From the NCBI RefSeq assembly GCF_000419685.1, contig NZ_ATTM01000006.1, forward strand, positions 62,001-126,000: 64,000 nt of DNA, given 5' to 3'. Origin of the DNA: Flavobacterium antarcticum DSM 19726. GTDB taxonomy: Bacteria > Bacteroidota > Bacteroidia > Flavobacteriales > Flavobacteriaceae. Below the pieces are notes generated by a model. That model was not told where the DNA came from. It did no database searches and saw only the letters and a list, made by a program, of their open reading frames with translations. This document shows, one piece after another, positions 34,999 through 44,798 of the stretch (its first letter is position 1; every line of letters starts with the position of its first letter). The translations under genes were made by a program, and so were the position numbers.

Positions 34999-37791
34999 TT
35001 GAAAAACGAAAAACATACTCGCAAAGAAATCATTGATATCCGACTTAAACAAGCGGGTTGGAATGTCAAGGATAGAACTCAAGTAGTGGAAGAGTTCGAT
35101 ATTATTATTGATGTAAATTTAGTAAGAGAAGATTCAACTCCTTACGCTGTACATCAATATAGCGATTATGTTTTATTAGGTAAAGATGGTAAACCGTTAG
35201 CAGTTATTGAAGCAAAAAAGTCATCGGTTGATGCTGCTATAGGTCGAGAGCAAGCCAAGCAATATTGTTACAACATTCAAAAAGACACAGGTCAACTTCC
35301 ATTTTGTTTTTATACAAATGGTCATGACATTTATTACTGGGATTTAGAAAACTATCCTCCAAAAAAAGTATATGGGTTTCCAACTCGCGAAGATTTGGAA
35401 AGATACCAATACATAAAAAAAGCCCGAAAATCTTTAGTTGGTGAATTAATCAATACAAAAATTGCAGGAAGAGATTATCAAATAGCAGCCATTAGAGCTG
35501 TTATGGAAGCTATTGAAAAAAGAAGACGTAAGTTTTTACTAATAATGGCAACTGGAACTGGTAAAACACGAACATGTATAGCTTTGGTTGAAGCTCTTAT
35601 GAAATCGGGTTGGGCAGAACGTGTTTTGTTTTTGGTGGATAGAATTGCATTGAGAGACCAAGCACTCGAAGCTTTTAAAGAACATTTACCAAACGAACCA
35701 AGATGGCCTAATCAAGGTGAAAAAGAAATTTCAGCTGACAGAAGGATATATATTTCTACTTATCCAACGATGCTCAATATTATTAGAAGCGAAGAAAAAT
35801 CATTGTCTCCTCATTTTTTTGATTTAATTATTATAGATGAAAGTCACAGAAGTATTTACAATACGTATGGTGAAATTTTAGATTATTTCAACACAATAAC
35901 ATTAGGGCTAACAGCTACTCCAACAGATGTAGTAGATCATAATACTTTCCAGCTTTTTGAATGTGAAGACGGTTTACCAACATTCGCTTACACTTACGAA
36001 GAAGCAGTAAACAATATACCTCCTTACTTGAGTAATTTTCAGGTAATGAAGATTAAAACAAAATTTCAAGAAGATGGTATTAGTAAAAGAACAGTTTCAT
36101 TAGAAGACCAAAAGAAATTAATTTTTGAAGGAAAAGAAATTGAAGAAATCAATTTTGAAGGAACTGATTTAGAAAAGAAAGTTTCCAATAAAGGAACAAA
36201 TGCTTTGATCGTTCGTGAATTCATGGAAGAATCAATCAAAGATGCTAATGGAGTACTACCTGGTAAAACTATTTTCTTCTGTATGACAAAAGCTCATGCT
36301 AGAAGAATGGAAGAAGTATTTGACGCCCTTTATCCAGAATATAATGGAGAATTAGCAAAAGTTCTTGTTAGTGATGATCCAAGAGTTTATGGCAAAGGAG
36401 GTTTATTAGATCAATTTACAAATCAAGACATGCCAAGAATTGCTATTAGTGTGGATATGCTAGATACGGGTATTGATGTGCGTGAATTAGTAAATTTAGT
36501 ATTCGCAAAGCCGGTCTATTCATACACTAAATTTTGGCAAATGATTGGTCGTGGTACTCGATTACTAGAAACAAGTAAAATGAAACCGTGGTGTACCGAA
36601 AAAAGTAATTTTTTAATTTTGGATTGTTGGGATAATTTTGATTATTTCAAATTGAATCCAAAAGGAAAAGAAATTAAATCTCAAATTCCGTTGCCAGTTC
36701 GTTTGTTTGGTATTCGTTTAAATAAAATTGAGAAAGCGATGGAACTAAATAAAAACGACATTTATAAAAATGAAATTCTAAAACTTCGCAAACAAATTGA
36801 AAATTTACCACAAAATTCAGTGGTTATTTTAGATGCCAAACATGAGCTCCAAAGATTAGATGATGAAAATTTCTGGATTTCATTAACGCAGGACAAAATT
36901 GATTTTTTGAGAAATGTAGTAAAACCTCTTTTAAGAACAATTTCTAATGTTGATTTTAAAGCAATGCGTTTTGAAAAAGATATTGTTGAGGTTTCATTAG
37001 CTCATTTAGCAGAGGAAAAAGATAAGTTTGAAGCATTAAAAGACAGTATAATAGAAGAAATTTCAGAGTTACCTTTAACTGTAAATACTGTTGCTAAAGA
37101 AGAAAAGTTAATTAGACAAACGCAAACGAATCACTATTGGTCAAAAATAAAAGAAACAGATTTTGATGAATTAATTCAAAAGTTATGTCCATTAATGTAT
37201 TTCCGAGAAAGTTTAGTAGTGCCTTTAGGAACTGCCAAATATAATTTTAAAGATGCATTACATAGTAAAGAATACGTTGAATTTGGTCCAGAGAATGAGT
37301 CGCTAAGTATTGCAAAATACCGTGAAATGGTAGAGCAAAAAGTAAACGAATTAGTTAAAGCAAATCCTTTATTGCAAAAACTAAAAACGGGAAATGATAT
37401 TACCGAAGATGAAGCGAAACAATTAGCGGATGATTTACATAACGAAAAACCTTTTATTACAGTAGATTTGTTGAGAAGAGTTTACAACCATCGAAAAGCA
37501 CAATTAGTTCAATTCATAAAGCACATTTTAGGTATTGAGTTATTAGAAGCTTTTCCTGAAACGGTCTCAAAATCTTTTGATGTATTCATATATCAACACA
37601 GTTATTTAAACAGTCGTCAATTAGAATTTTTAAATCTTTTAAAATCATTTCTAATTGAAAAAGGTGATGTTGAGAAGAGAGATTTAATAAGTGCTCCATT
37701 CACTAGAATTCATCCAGATGGAATTCGAGGTGTTTTTTCAAATGCTGAAATTAATGAGATAATAGTATTTATAGAAAAATTAGCAGCATAA
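34999..37791 (+). CDS. hsdR: Type I restriction enzyme, endonuclease/translocase subunit HsdR
   Basis: This 930-residue protein starts at TTG (34999); the nearest upstream ATG meets a stop after two codons. The N-terminal nuclease region has AVIEAKKSS (about 67-75), the E-x-K of the PD-(D/E)xK site. The SF2 motor has Walker A MATGTGKT (about 183-190), DESH (about 280-283), TATP (about 304) and domain 2 blocks SVDMLDTGIDVRELVNLVF and QMIGRGTRL. The C-terminal part (about 560-930) is helical and probably docks on the methylase core. HsdR cuts foreign DNA after ATP-driven movement when the HsdS target is unmethylated. It is the first gene of a six-gene overlapping operon. Confidence 0.93.
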   Translation: MKNEKHTRKEIIDIRLKQAGWNVKDRTQVVEEFDIIIDVNLVREDSTPYAVHQYSDYVLLGKDGKPLAVIEAKKSSVDAAIGREQAKQYCYNIQKDTGQLPFCFYTNGHDIYYWDLENYPPKKVYGFPTREDLERYQYIKKARKSLVGELINTKIAGRDYQIAAIRAVMEAIEKRRRKFLLIMATGTGKTRTCIALVEALMKSGWAERVLFLVDRIALRDQALEAFKEHLPNEPRWPNQGEKEISADRRIYISTYPTMLNIIRSEEKSLSPHFFDLIIIDESHRSIYNTYGEILDYFNTITLGLTATPTDVVDHNTFQLFECEDGLPTFAYTYEEAVNNIPPYLSNFQVMKIKTKFQEDGISKRTVSLEDQKKLIFEGKEIEEINFEGTDLEKKVSNKGTNALIVREFMEESIKDANGVLPGKTIFFCMTKAHARRMEEVFDALYPEYNGELAKVLVSDDPRVYGKGGLLDQFTNQDMPRIAISVDMLDTGIDVRELVNLVFAKPVYSYTKFWQMIGRGTRLLETSKMKPWCTEKSNFLILDCWDNFDYFKLNPKGKEIKSQIPLPVRLFGIRLNKIEKAMELNKNDIYKNEILKLRKQIENLPQNSVVILDAKHELQRLDDENFWISLTQDKIDFLRNVVKPLLRTISNVDFKAMRFEKDIVEVSLAHLAEEKDKFEALKDSIIEEISELPLTVNTVAKEEKLIRQTQTNHYWSKIKETDFDELIQKLCPLMYFRESLVVPLGTAKYNFKDALHSKEYVEFGPENESLSIAKYREMVEQKVNELVKANPLLQKLKTGNDITEDEAKQLADDLHNEKPFITVDLLRRVYNHRKAQLVQFIKHILGIELLEAFPETVSKSFDVFIYQHSYLNSRQLEFLNLLKSFLIEKGDVEKRDLISAPFTRIHPDGIRGVFSNAEINEIIVFIEKLAA

Positions 37792-38165
37792 TGGATAAAG
37801 GAATCAGAACAAAATTGATAGAATTAGCTCGATTAAGAACTACATGGACTTATTCGCAATTAAACGAACAGTTACTATTAAACCTGAATTTTAATGATGC
37901 ATCAGACAGGGCTTTAATTGGAGAATGGCTAGGAGACATATCAATTCACGAACACGAAAAAGGAAGACCTTTATTAAGCAGCCTAATAACGCATAAAGAT
38001 AAACTAAGGGAACAAGGTGATGGTTTCTACAAACTCTGTGAAGATTTATTAGGTATTCCATGGCAAGAATTAAAAGCAGACAAAGAATGGGAAAATAACC
38101 AAATTGCAAAATGTTTTGAGTTTTGGACGAATCCCACCAATTATAAAAAATATAAAAACGATTAA
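37791..38165 (+). CDS. Small unknown protein within the type I restriction operon
   Basis: The 124-residue protein starts on the last base of hsdR (1-nt overlap) and ends 5 nt before hsdM. It begins GIRTKLIELARLRTTWTYSQLNEQLLLNL and has a central DRALIGEWLGDISIHEHEKGRPLLSSLI and a Trp-rich end (IPWQELKADKEWENNQIAKCFEFW). The N-terminus resembles a small winged-helix. It has no nuclease or methylase motif. Tight coupling implies a part in the restriction complex or its control, which is an inference. I do not recognise a named family. Confidence 0.7.
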   Translation: MDKGIRTKLIELARLRTTWTYSQLNEQLLLNLNFNDASDRALIGEWLGDISIHEHEKGRPLLSSLITHKDKLREQGDGFYKLCEDLLGIPWQELKADKEWENNQIAKCFEFWTNPTNYKKYKND

Positions 38166-38170
38166 TAAAA

Positions 38171-39748
38171 ATGTTAACACCAATATTAAAAAGTAAAGTT
38201 GCAGCACTCTGGGATAAATTTTGGAGTGGTGGAATTTCTAATCCATTAAACGCAATTGAACAAATAACCTATTTGCTTTTCATGAAGCAATTAGACGAAA
38301 CCGACAAACGAAAAATGAGCAATGCTGATTTTTTGGGCGAAGAATTTAAATCCGTTTTTTCTGGAAAATATTTTCCTCCAGGTGTAGATGAAAAGGACGA
38401 AAAAAATGCAGTTGAAAAAGAAACACTGCGTTGGAGCTTTTTTAAAAACATGCCTAGTGATGATATGTTACTACACATACAAAGCAGGGTGTTTCCATTT
38501 ATAAAACAATTAGATGATGCTAATTCGTTTTTTACAAAGCACATGGCTAATGCTGCCTTCTTGATTCCTAGTGGTAGAATGTTAACAGAAGCCGTTAAAA
38601 CCATTGATGAAATATACAAGGAACTAGAAAAAGAAAACCGATTTATCGATGCACAAGGAGATTTCTATGAATTTCTTTTAGATTCGTTACGCAGTTCTGG
38701 TAAAAACGGACAATTTAGAACACCTACGCATATCATAGAATTAATTACCGAATTAGTTGAACCAAAATTAGGACATAAAATTGCCGACCCAGCAAGTGGA
38801 ACAGCTGGCTTCCTTTTAGCAGCTTACAAATACATTATTACAGAATTTACAAGTGAAGATTACAAACAAAAAGACGATAACGGCTTTGAAAGAGGAACAC
38901 TTGCGGATAAGTTGGTAGACGAACAAGCTAAAAAAATGCTGAACGAAGAAACATTTTTTGGTTTTGATATTGACCCAACCATGATTCGTATTGGGTTAAT
39001 GAACTTAATGATGCACGGCATAACCCAACCTAAAATTGACTATAAAGACACGTTAAGTAAAAATTACAATGAAGATAATTTTTACGATATAGTAATGGCA
39101 AATCCTCCTTTTGCGGGTAGTATGGACAAAGGAGATTTAAACCCAAGCTTTACCGTTTCATCTACCAAGAGTGAATTGTTATTTTTAGAGCGTATATATA
39201 AAATGCTTCGAATGGGTGGAACCGCTGGAGTAGTTGTACCACAAGGTGTTTTATTTGGTAGCAGTAATGCATTTATTACAGTTAGAAAATTATTGCTAGA
39301 TAAATGCGAATTAAAAGCAGTAATTACAATGCCGAGTGGTGTGTTTAAACCTTATGCAGGAGTAACTTCAGCTATTTTATTGTTCACCAAAGGAGGCGAA
39401 ACTAAAGACGTTTGGTTTTATGAAATGCAAGGTGATGGCTTAAGTTTAGACGACAAAAGAGCTGAAAAATTCTTACCTAATGGAGATAGAGACTTTGAAG
39501 ATTTACATGTAATAATTGATAAGTACAAAAAAAGAAATCCTAAAAAAGAAACGGATCGTAGCCAGCAACATTTCTTTGTACCTAAACAAGAACTTATAGA
39601 CAACGACTATGATTTAAGTTTAAGCAAATACAAAGAGGAAGTTTATGAAGAAATCACATTTGATAAACCTAAAGTGATATTAGAAAAATTAGCTGATCTA
39701 GAAAAAGAAATTGTTAGTAGTATTCAAAAATTAGAAAAATTATTCTAA
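38171..39748 (+). CDS. hsdM: Type I restriction system N6-adenine methyltransferase HsdM
   Basis: The 525-residue methylase has an N-terminal HsdM helical domain (about 8-150: ALWDKFWSGGISNPLNAIEQITYLLFMKQLDE). It then has FRTPTHIIELITELVEP, the SAM motif DPASGTAGFLLAAYKYI (about 207) and the catalytic NPPF (about 311, VMANPPFAGSMDKGD). A C-terminal helical tail would contact HsdS. It methylates adenine in the HsdS-defined target and protects host DNA. It shares the base at 39748 with hsdS. Confidence 0.95.
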   Translation: MLTPILKSKVAALWDKFWSGGISNPLNAIEQITYLLFMKQLDETDKRKMSNADFLGEEFKSVFSGKYFPPGVDEKDEKNAVEKETLRWSFFKNMPSDDMLLHIQSRVFPFIKQLDDANSFFTKHMANAAFLIPSGRMLTEAVKTIDEIYKELEKENRFIDAQGDFYEFLLDSLRSSGKNGQFRTPTHIIELITELVEPKLGHKIADPASGTAGFLLAAYKYIITEFTSEDYKQKDDNGFERGTLADKLVDEQAKKMLNEETFFGFDIDPTMIRIGLMNLMMHGITQPKIDYKDTLSKNYNEDNFYDIVMANPPFAGSMDKGDLNPSFTVSSTKSELLFLERIYKMLRMGGTAGVVVPQGVLFGSSNAFITVRKLLLDKCELKAVITMPSGVFKPYAGVTSAILLFTKGGETKDVWFYEMQGDGLSLDDKRAEKFLPNGDRDFEDLHVIIDKYKKRNPKKETDRSQQHFFVPKQELIDNDYDLSLSKYKEEVYEEITFDKPKVILEKLADLEKEIVSSIQKLEKLF

Positions 39749-41619
39749 TGATTAAAAAGAAAATTAAAGATATTGGTACTGTATATTCAGGAGCAACACC
39801 AAAGACAAATACTGATGAGTATTGGAATGGAAACATTGCATGGGTCACACCGAAGGAAATAAACCAACTTGATACTAAATATCTAAAAAGTACAGAAAGA
39901 AATATAACTGAGCGAGGTTTTAAATCATGTTCAGCCACAATGTTACCAAAAGGAAGTATTTTATTTACATCAAGAGCTCCAATTGGTTTAGTTGCAATTG
40001 CAGATATTGATGTTTGTACTAATCAAGGATTTAAAAGTATTGTGCTTAATAATAAGTATAGCTCTCTATACGTGTATTATTATTTAAAAAACCAATACAG
40101 ACAATTAAATAATTTAGGTACAGGAACAACTTTTAAAGAATTGTCTAAATCTGCATTTGAAAAATTCGAAATTCCTTTTCCAGAAAAACTTGTTGACCAA
40201 ATACGTATTGGAGAAGTTTTAAGCAAAACAGAAAATTTAATAAAACAACGAAAAGAAAGTATTGATTTGTTAGATAAATTTCTAAGAAGTACTTTTTTGG
40301 ATATGTTTGGAGATCCATTACTTAACAATAAAAGATGGGAAAAATTGACTTTTGATGATTTCTTTAAAATTGAAGATGGGGATAGAGGTAAAAATTATCC
40401 AAGTCAAAATGAATTAGTAAATGAAGGAGTTTTATTTTTAAATACTTCAAATTTTAAAAAGAATGAATTAAAATTTGATAAAACTAATTTTATAACACTA
40501 GATAAATTTGATAAGTTAACAAAAGGTAAGCTAAAAATAAATGATTTAATTATTACTCTTAGAGGATCAATTGGAAATGTAGTTATATTTAATAATCCTA
40601 AATATGAAACGGGTTTTATTAATGCTCAAATGGCAATTTTAAGACCTAAAACTTCCAATATTTTATTCTCCCATCGCTTATTAATTAATGAATCTGTTCA
40701 AAATATTTTTAAAAGTTTTACCTCTGGTTCAGCACAACCACAACTACCAATTAATCAACTAAAAAAGGTTTCTCTTATAAACCCGCCAATAAAACTTCAA
40801 AACAAATATGCTTTAATAGTTGAAAAAGCAGAAATAGTTAAGGAACAATATAACTTGAGTTTAGAAGAATTAGAAAATTTGTTTGGTTCATTAAGTCAAA
40901 AAGCATTTAAAGGAGAATTAGATTTAAACAAACTAGATGTTAGTGTACAAATAAGAGAAATAGAACAGAAAATTGAAGCAGAAAGCGGTTTAGATATTAG
41001 TTTAGAAACTAAACTTACCAAATCAATGCAGCACTTTATAAAACAAACGGCTGATATTCAAAAAAGACTTGATTTGGCTAATAAAATAATACCAAAAGCT
41101 TTATATAAGCAAATTGAAAACATAAACAAGTCAATCGAACCTTTTCAAAATTTAAATAAAATTCCGGAACAGTTAGCATTGGCAATAAAATCGTTCGATG
41201 GAATTAAGTCACTAACAAGCCAGCTCAATCAAGAAAAAAAAGAGCAGTTTAAGACAAAACTAACATGGGAAGAAGTTAATTTTGAAATGGTTGCTAATTG
41301 GATAAAAGAAGAATATTCAGAACATCATTTCAATAGCGAAATACTAATGCATTTCTTAGAAAATGAGCGAGTTACTTTTTCTAATTATCATTCATCTGAG
41401 GAATTAAAAACCAATCCAAAATTAAATGAAGCGGATGATATAAAATCATTTGTTTTTTCAGCCTTAAAAGGCGAAAATCAATTCATTAAACTAGAGCAGT
41501 TTTTTTACGATGCAGTAAGTGAGAATGTACAATTAAAGTTGCGTAGTGAAGACTACGAAGTAATAAAAGATAAAGAAAAGGAATTACGCTCAGGTATATA
41601 TTTTAAAGTAGTAGAATGA
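39748..41619 (+). CDS. hsdS: Type I restriction specificity subunit HsdS with an extra C-terminal domain
   Basis: This 623-residue protein is longer than usual HsdS (400-460). Target domain 1 covers about 1-150 (IGTVYSGATPKTNTDEYWNGNIAWVTPKEI). A conserved helical spacer follows (LSKTENLIKQRKESIDLLDKFLRSTFLDMFGDPL, about 158-190). Target domain 2 covers about 195-350 (ILRPKTSNI, GSAQPQLPINQLKKV), then spacer 2 (LEELENLFGSLSQKAFKGELDL, about 370-392). After it come about 230 extra residues: a helical stretch and a compact end (FEMVANWIKEEYSEHHFNSEILMHFL to the C-terminus). This end may be a winged-helix or docking domain. The overlap with the next ATPase gene (4 nt) suggests coupling. Confidence 0.88.
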   Translation: MIKKKIKDIGTVYSGATPKTNTDEYWNGNIAWVTPKEINQLDTKYLKSTERNITERGFKSCSATMLPKGSILFTSRAPIGLVAIADIDVCTNQGFKSIVLNNKYSSLYVYYYLKNQYRQLNNLGTGTTFKELSKSAFEKFEIPFPEKLVDQIRIGEVLSKTENLIKQRKESIDLLDKFLRSTFLDMFGDPLLNNKRWEKLTFDDFFKIEDGDRGKNYPSQNELVNEGVLFLNTSNFKKNELKFDKTNFITLDKFDKLTKGKLKINDLIITLRGSIGNVVIFNNPKYETGFINAQMAILRPKTSNILFSHRLLINESVQNIFKSFTSGSAQPQLPINQLKKVSLINPPIKLQNKYALIVEKAEIVKEQYNLSLEELENLFGSLSQKAFKGELDLNKLDVSVQIREIEQKIEAESGLDISLETKLTKSMQHFIKQTADIQKRLDLANKIIPKALYKQIENINKSIEPFQNLNKIPEQLALAIKSFDGIKSLTSQLNQEKKEQFKTKLTWEEVNFEMVANWIKEEYSEHHFNSEILMHFLENERVTFSNYHSSEELKTNPKLNEADDIKSFVFSALKGENQFIKLEQFFYDAVSENVQLKLRSEDYEVIKDKEKELRSGIYFKVVE

Positions 41620-43400
41620 AAATAAAGAGTGTAAAAATATTAGGCGATAATTTCAGGAGTCTTGCTGCAAACAAACTTTATGAGTTTAATGTGTCATTTA
41701 GACAAGATAGACTATCTACAAAAGTGTTTGCTGGTTTAAATGGTAGCGGTAAATCTAACTTTTTAGAACTATTTTCAGAGATTTTCTACTTCTTGGAAAT
41801 TTACCATTTAGATACAGTAAGCGATGAAGAAAAAAGTAGTAAGAATTTCGGGTTTGAAATTGAATATTTTTTGACAAAAACTGTAGAAGATATTAAAGAA
41901 ATATTTGAAGATGATATCAACTATTTAATCGAGGATTTTATAAATAATAATTCCAAAATAACAGGTTTACAAAAAGAAGATTTTGAAGTTAAATACTATA
42001 AAGAAATTGATGATTTAGAAAAGTCTGAGTTGCAAAAAATCGTATCTGAGTTTTTAAATAAAAATCAAATTCAGATTAAAATCTCAAAACCTTTGGGCAA
42101 GAATCCTGAATTTTCTATTAGAAATATTGATTCTAAAAAATCGGATAGAACTGTTTTAAAAAGTAATTTATTATTGCCAAAGAAAATTATAGCTTACACC
42201 TCAGGTCAAAATGAGTTAATGAGTAATCCATATTACAAATTAAAATACCACTATTTTAAAGCCTTTGAAAACAAAGGTAAAATCGAAAAAGGAGAAGAAT
42301 TAGCAGAAAACCACAGGTTGTTTTTTTTAGATTATAATGCTAATTTTTCCATCTTCATAGCAAACATGCTGTTAGGTGAAAAAAAGAAAGCTAACATTTT
42401 AAAGAAAGTACTTCAAATTGAAAATTTAGTTTCGTTTCGAATTACACTGAACACGGATGATTTATTTAAAAAAGTTTTACCTGTAAGTGAAAGCATTGCT
42501 GAAAATATAGAAAAATTAAAATGTTGTGCTTCTCTTTGGAAAGAAAAAAAATTGGGTAAATACAATCTATTAATATTAGATTTTTCAATAAATGATGCTA
42601 TAAAAGACACTTTTCAATTTCATTTTAGAAATGCCTTTAGCTTATTCAAGGTGTTTTATGAACTAGAAATTTTCAATTTATATTTGGTCAACTCAACTAC
42701 AAGAAGACAAATACTTAATGCTAATAAAACTTTAAACATTTCAGACGAAATGCCTAAACCAGATCCATCACGAATGGTGTTTAGAATTGAAAAAATAGTA
42801 ATTAGCAAGATTATAGAGAAAGGTAAATCCGAAAAAGACATCTATTATAAATCATTATCCGATGGAGAACACCAATTCAACGAAGTAGTTGGAACGGTTG
42901 TAATGATGCAAGACGAGGGATGCTTGTTTTTAATGGATGAACCAGATACCCATTTTAATCCTCAGTGGAGAGCAAAATTTATAAAAACCTTAAATCTTGC
43001 AGCCGCTAATTCATATGATAGGGAAGGAAATATAACGAAAGTTAGAAATCAAGAATTGATACTCACAACGCACTCACCATTTGTTATTTCAGATTCTTTT
43101 AGTCAAGATGTTTATAAATTTGAAAAAGTTAATGGTTTAGTTCAATTTACAAATCCAGAATTTCAAGTTTACGGCTCTTCTGTCTCTATTATTTTAGATG
43201 AAATTTTCGAAAAATCGGAAGGAATTTCAGAAATGGCAAAAAGAGAATTGAAAGACATGGTCGAGAAAATTACAACAACTGATGAATTGAGAAATGTTGT
43301 GGAACGATTAAATAAAGATTTTGGTGATTCTGTTGAAAAATTTGACTTATTCAGCAAACTAAGAAACATAAAAGATGAACTAGAAAAAAGAGGAGAATAA
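41616..43400 (+). CDS. SMC/OLD-like AAA ATPase of a restriction-linked (Septu-like) pair
   Basis: The 594-residue ATPase has the ABC/SMC-type head: Walker A FAGLNGSGKSNFLELFSE (about 38-55), ABC signature-like SLSDGEHQFNEVV, Walker B CLFLMDEPDTHFNPQW (about 434-449) and the H-loop LTTHSPFVISDSF (about 483-495). A helical insert lies between the two halves. It starts within the end of hsdS and overlaps the HNH gene by one base. ATPase plus HNH nuclease is the composition of the Septu (PtuA/PtuB) anti-phage system; homologues are also annotated as restriction-system-associated ATPases. No TOPRIM domain is present, which argues against a true OLD nuclease. Confidence 0.8.
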   Translation: MKIKSVKILGDNFRSLAANKLYEFNVSFRQDRLSTKVFAGLNGSGKSNFLELFSEIFYFLEIYHLDTVSDEEKSSKNFGFEIEYFLTKTVEDIKEIFEDDINYLIEDFINNNSKITGLQKEDFEVKYYKEIDDLEKSELQKIVSEFLNKNQIQIKISKPLGKNPEFSIRNIDSKKSDRTVLKSNLLLPKKIIAYTSGQNELMSNPYYKLKYHYFKAFENKGKIEKGEELAENHRLFFLDYNANFSIFIANMLLGEKKKANILKKVLQIENLVSFRITLNTDDLFKKVLPVSESIAENIEKLKCCASLWKEKKLGKYNLLILDFSINDAIKDTFQFHFRNAFSLFKVFYELEIFNLYLVNSTTRRQILNANKTLNISDEMPKPDPSRMVFRIEKIVISKIIEKGKSEKDIYYKSLSDGEHQFNEVVGTVVMMQDEGCLFLMDEPDTHFNPQWRAKFIKTLNLAAANSYDREGNITKVRNQELILTTHSPFVISDSFSQDVYKFEKVNGLVQFTNPEFQVYGSSVSIILDEIFEKSEGISEMAKRELKDMVEKITTTDELRNVVERLNKDFGDSVEKFDLFSKLRNIKDELEKRGE

Positions 43401-44467
43401 TGCTATACTTCTACCGACCGATATCACCACATCCAATAGAAAATCTACATAACTATTTAGATTTCTTTTTTACTAGAATGTTTGATGATACTCAAACAGC
43501 ATATTCTCATGCGTATTTAATTCATCCTGATTTTCAAGAAATTGTTAATGCATACAAAACACAAATTGATGATAAGTTAGAAGCGATTTTTAACACTTAC
43601 ATTGGTTTGACAACACCTCTAGAACAACAAACCGTTAAAGATGCCTACAATATAAATAATGATATTATAGCGCTTTCAAACGCAACAAGTACACCTGTAA
43701 AATATTCACAATTACCTATTATAATTTCAAGTAAAGTAAAAAATTTGTATGACGAACTTTGGGGCGACAGAAAAATACTTGGTTATAAAACGGTTGTAAA
43801 TTCTTGTGGAACTGTTAAGCAACATTTTAATAGGTTTCGGGAAATTAATGAGTTTTTAGTTTGCCCATTTTGTGGTTTAGAATCCTTATTATGTGAGCAC
43901 GATGACGGTAGAGATGACTATGACCATTATTTATTAAAATCACAGTACCCTTTTATATCAATAAATTTTAATAACCTATTTCCAATGTGCCATAGGTGTA
44001 ACTCTAAAAATAAAAATCAAAAAGATTTAGTTTATGAAAATGTAGCTACACCACAACGACGTTTTTATTATCCATATTCAAATGAGAATAATCATACTAT
44101 TAATCTTAACATAGTTTCGCCTAACATAGATTTAAAAGATCCAACACAATGGCAACTAGAAGTAAATACTACAAACCTAGCCTACGAAGATTGCAAAGAG
44201 ACATGGAAAGATGTATTTGATATTGAAACTAGATACAAAGCAATAATTTCGAAACATTCTAAAACATGGAATGAGCGAATTTTTTTAAAACATCATAAAA
44301 TATGTAAAAAAAATAGCAGAAGTTATGCTGAATTTGAAGAGGATGTTTTAGATGATTTTAATGATTATTTAAATATTTCAAATGGGATTTTGATGAAGTC
44401 GTTTAATGATTTTGTAATAAATGATCCAAATTGTGAAGCAAATTTAAGTGGTCGATTGGTTATCTAA
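43400..44467 (+). CDS. HNH endonuclease, partner of the upstream ATPase (PtuB-like)
   Basis: The 355-residue protein has an HNH core in its middle: CPFCG (about 155-159), DDYDHYLLKSQYPFISINFNNLFPMCHRCNSKNK (about 173-206). The Cys pairs bind zinc, DHYLLKS holds the catalytic His, and NNLFPMC the central Asn. The N-terminal 150 residues and the end (KDVFDIETRYKAI to SRSYAEFEEDV) are helical. It overlaps the ATPase gene by one base and ends the six-gene operon. By analogy with Septu, the nuclease acts on nucleic acid when the ATPase is triggered. About 330 nt without an evident terminator follow, apart from one short ORF. Confidence 0.82.
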   Translation: MLYFYRPISPHPIENLHNYLDFFFTRMFDDTQTAYSHAYLIHPDFQEIVNAYKTQIDDKLEAIFNTYIGLTTPLEQQTVKDAYNINNDIIALSNATSTPVKYSQLPIIISSKVKNLYDELWGDRKILGYKTVVNSCGTVKQHFNRFREINEFLVCPFCGLESLLCEHDDGRDDYDHYLLKSQYPFISINFNNLFPMCHRCNSKNKNQKDLVYENVATPQRRFYYPYSNENNHTINLNIVSPNIDLKDPTQWQLEVNTTNLAYEDCKETWKDVFDIETRYKAIISKHSKTWNERIFLKHHKICKKNSRSYAEFEEDVLDDFNDYLNISNGILMKSFNDFVINDPNCEANLSGRLVI

Positions 44468-44576
44468 TTATATCGAAATTAGATTATTAATAAAATTACA
44501 AATGAAATTAAAATAATTTATGCTTACAATTAAAACATACAATATTTAATCGACAGAGAACTATTTAATAAAATAA

Positions 44577-44714
44577 ATGAACTGGATAAAAAAAATACTA
44601 AGAATTAATAAGCAAAATGAAAAACTTGATGTGATTACTTTATTAGCTGAAAAATTTTTAGATAAAGAAAAGGTTGCAATTGAGAATAGTGAATTCTATG
44701 ACTTCCTGGAATAA
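44577..44714 (+). CDS. Possible short protein between the restriction operon and DUF262 genes
   Basis: An ATG at 44577 opens 45 codons (MNWIKKILRINKQNEKLDVI to NSEFYDFLE, then TAA). It is polar and helical with no known motif. It lies in the same direction as its neighbours, 110 nt after the HNH gene and 84 nt before the DUF262 gene. It could be a true small gene or the tail of a lost one; coding support is composition only. Confidence 0.3.
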   Translation: MNWIKKILRINKQNEKLDVITLLAEKFLDKEKVAIENSEFYDFLE

Positions 44715-44798
44715 ACGAATTATTAATAGTTGAGAAAATTACATAATCAAAATAGGAATTAAAGTAGACTGTATAACTTAATAGCTAAAATAACACAC

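Noticed and set aside
41616..43400. OLD-family nuclease (Gabija GajA-like)
   Set aside because: The ATPase domain fits, but no TOPRIM motif is seen and the partner is an HNH protein, not a UvrD-type helicase.
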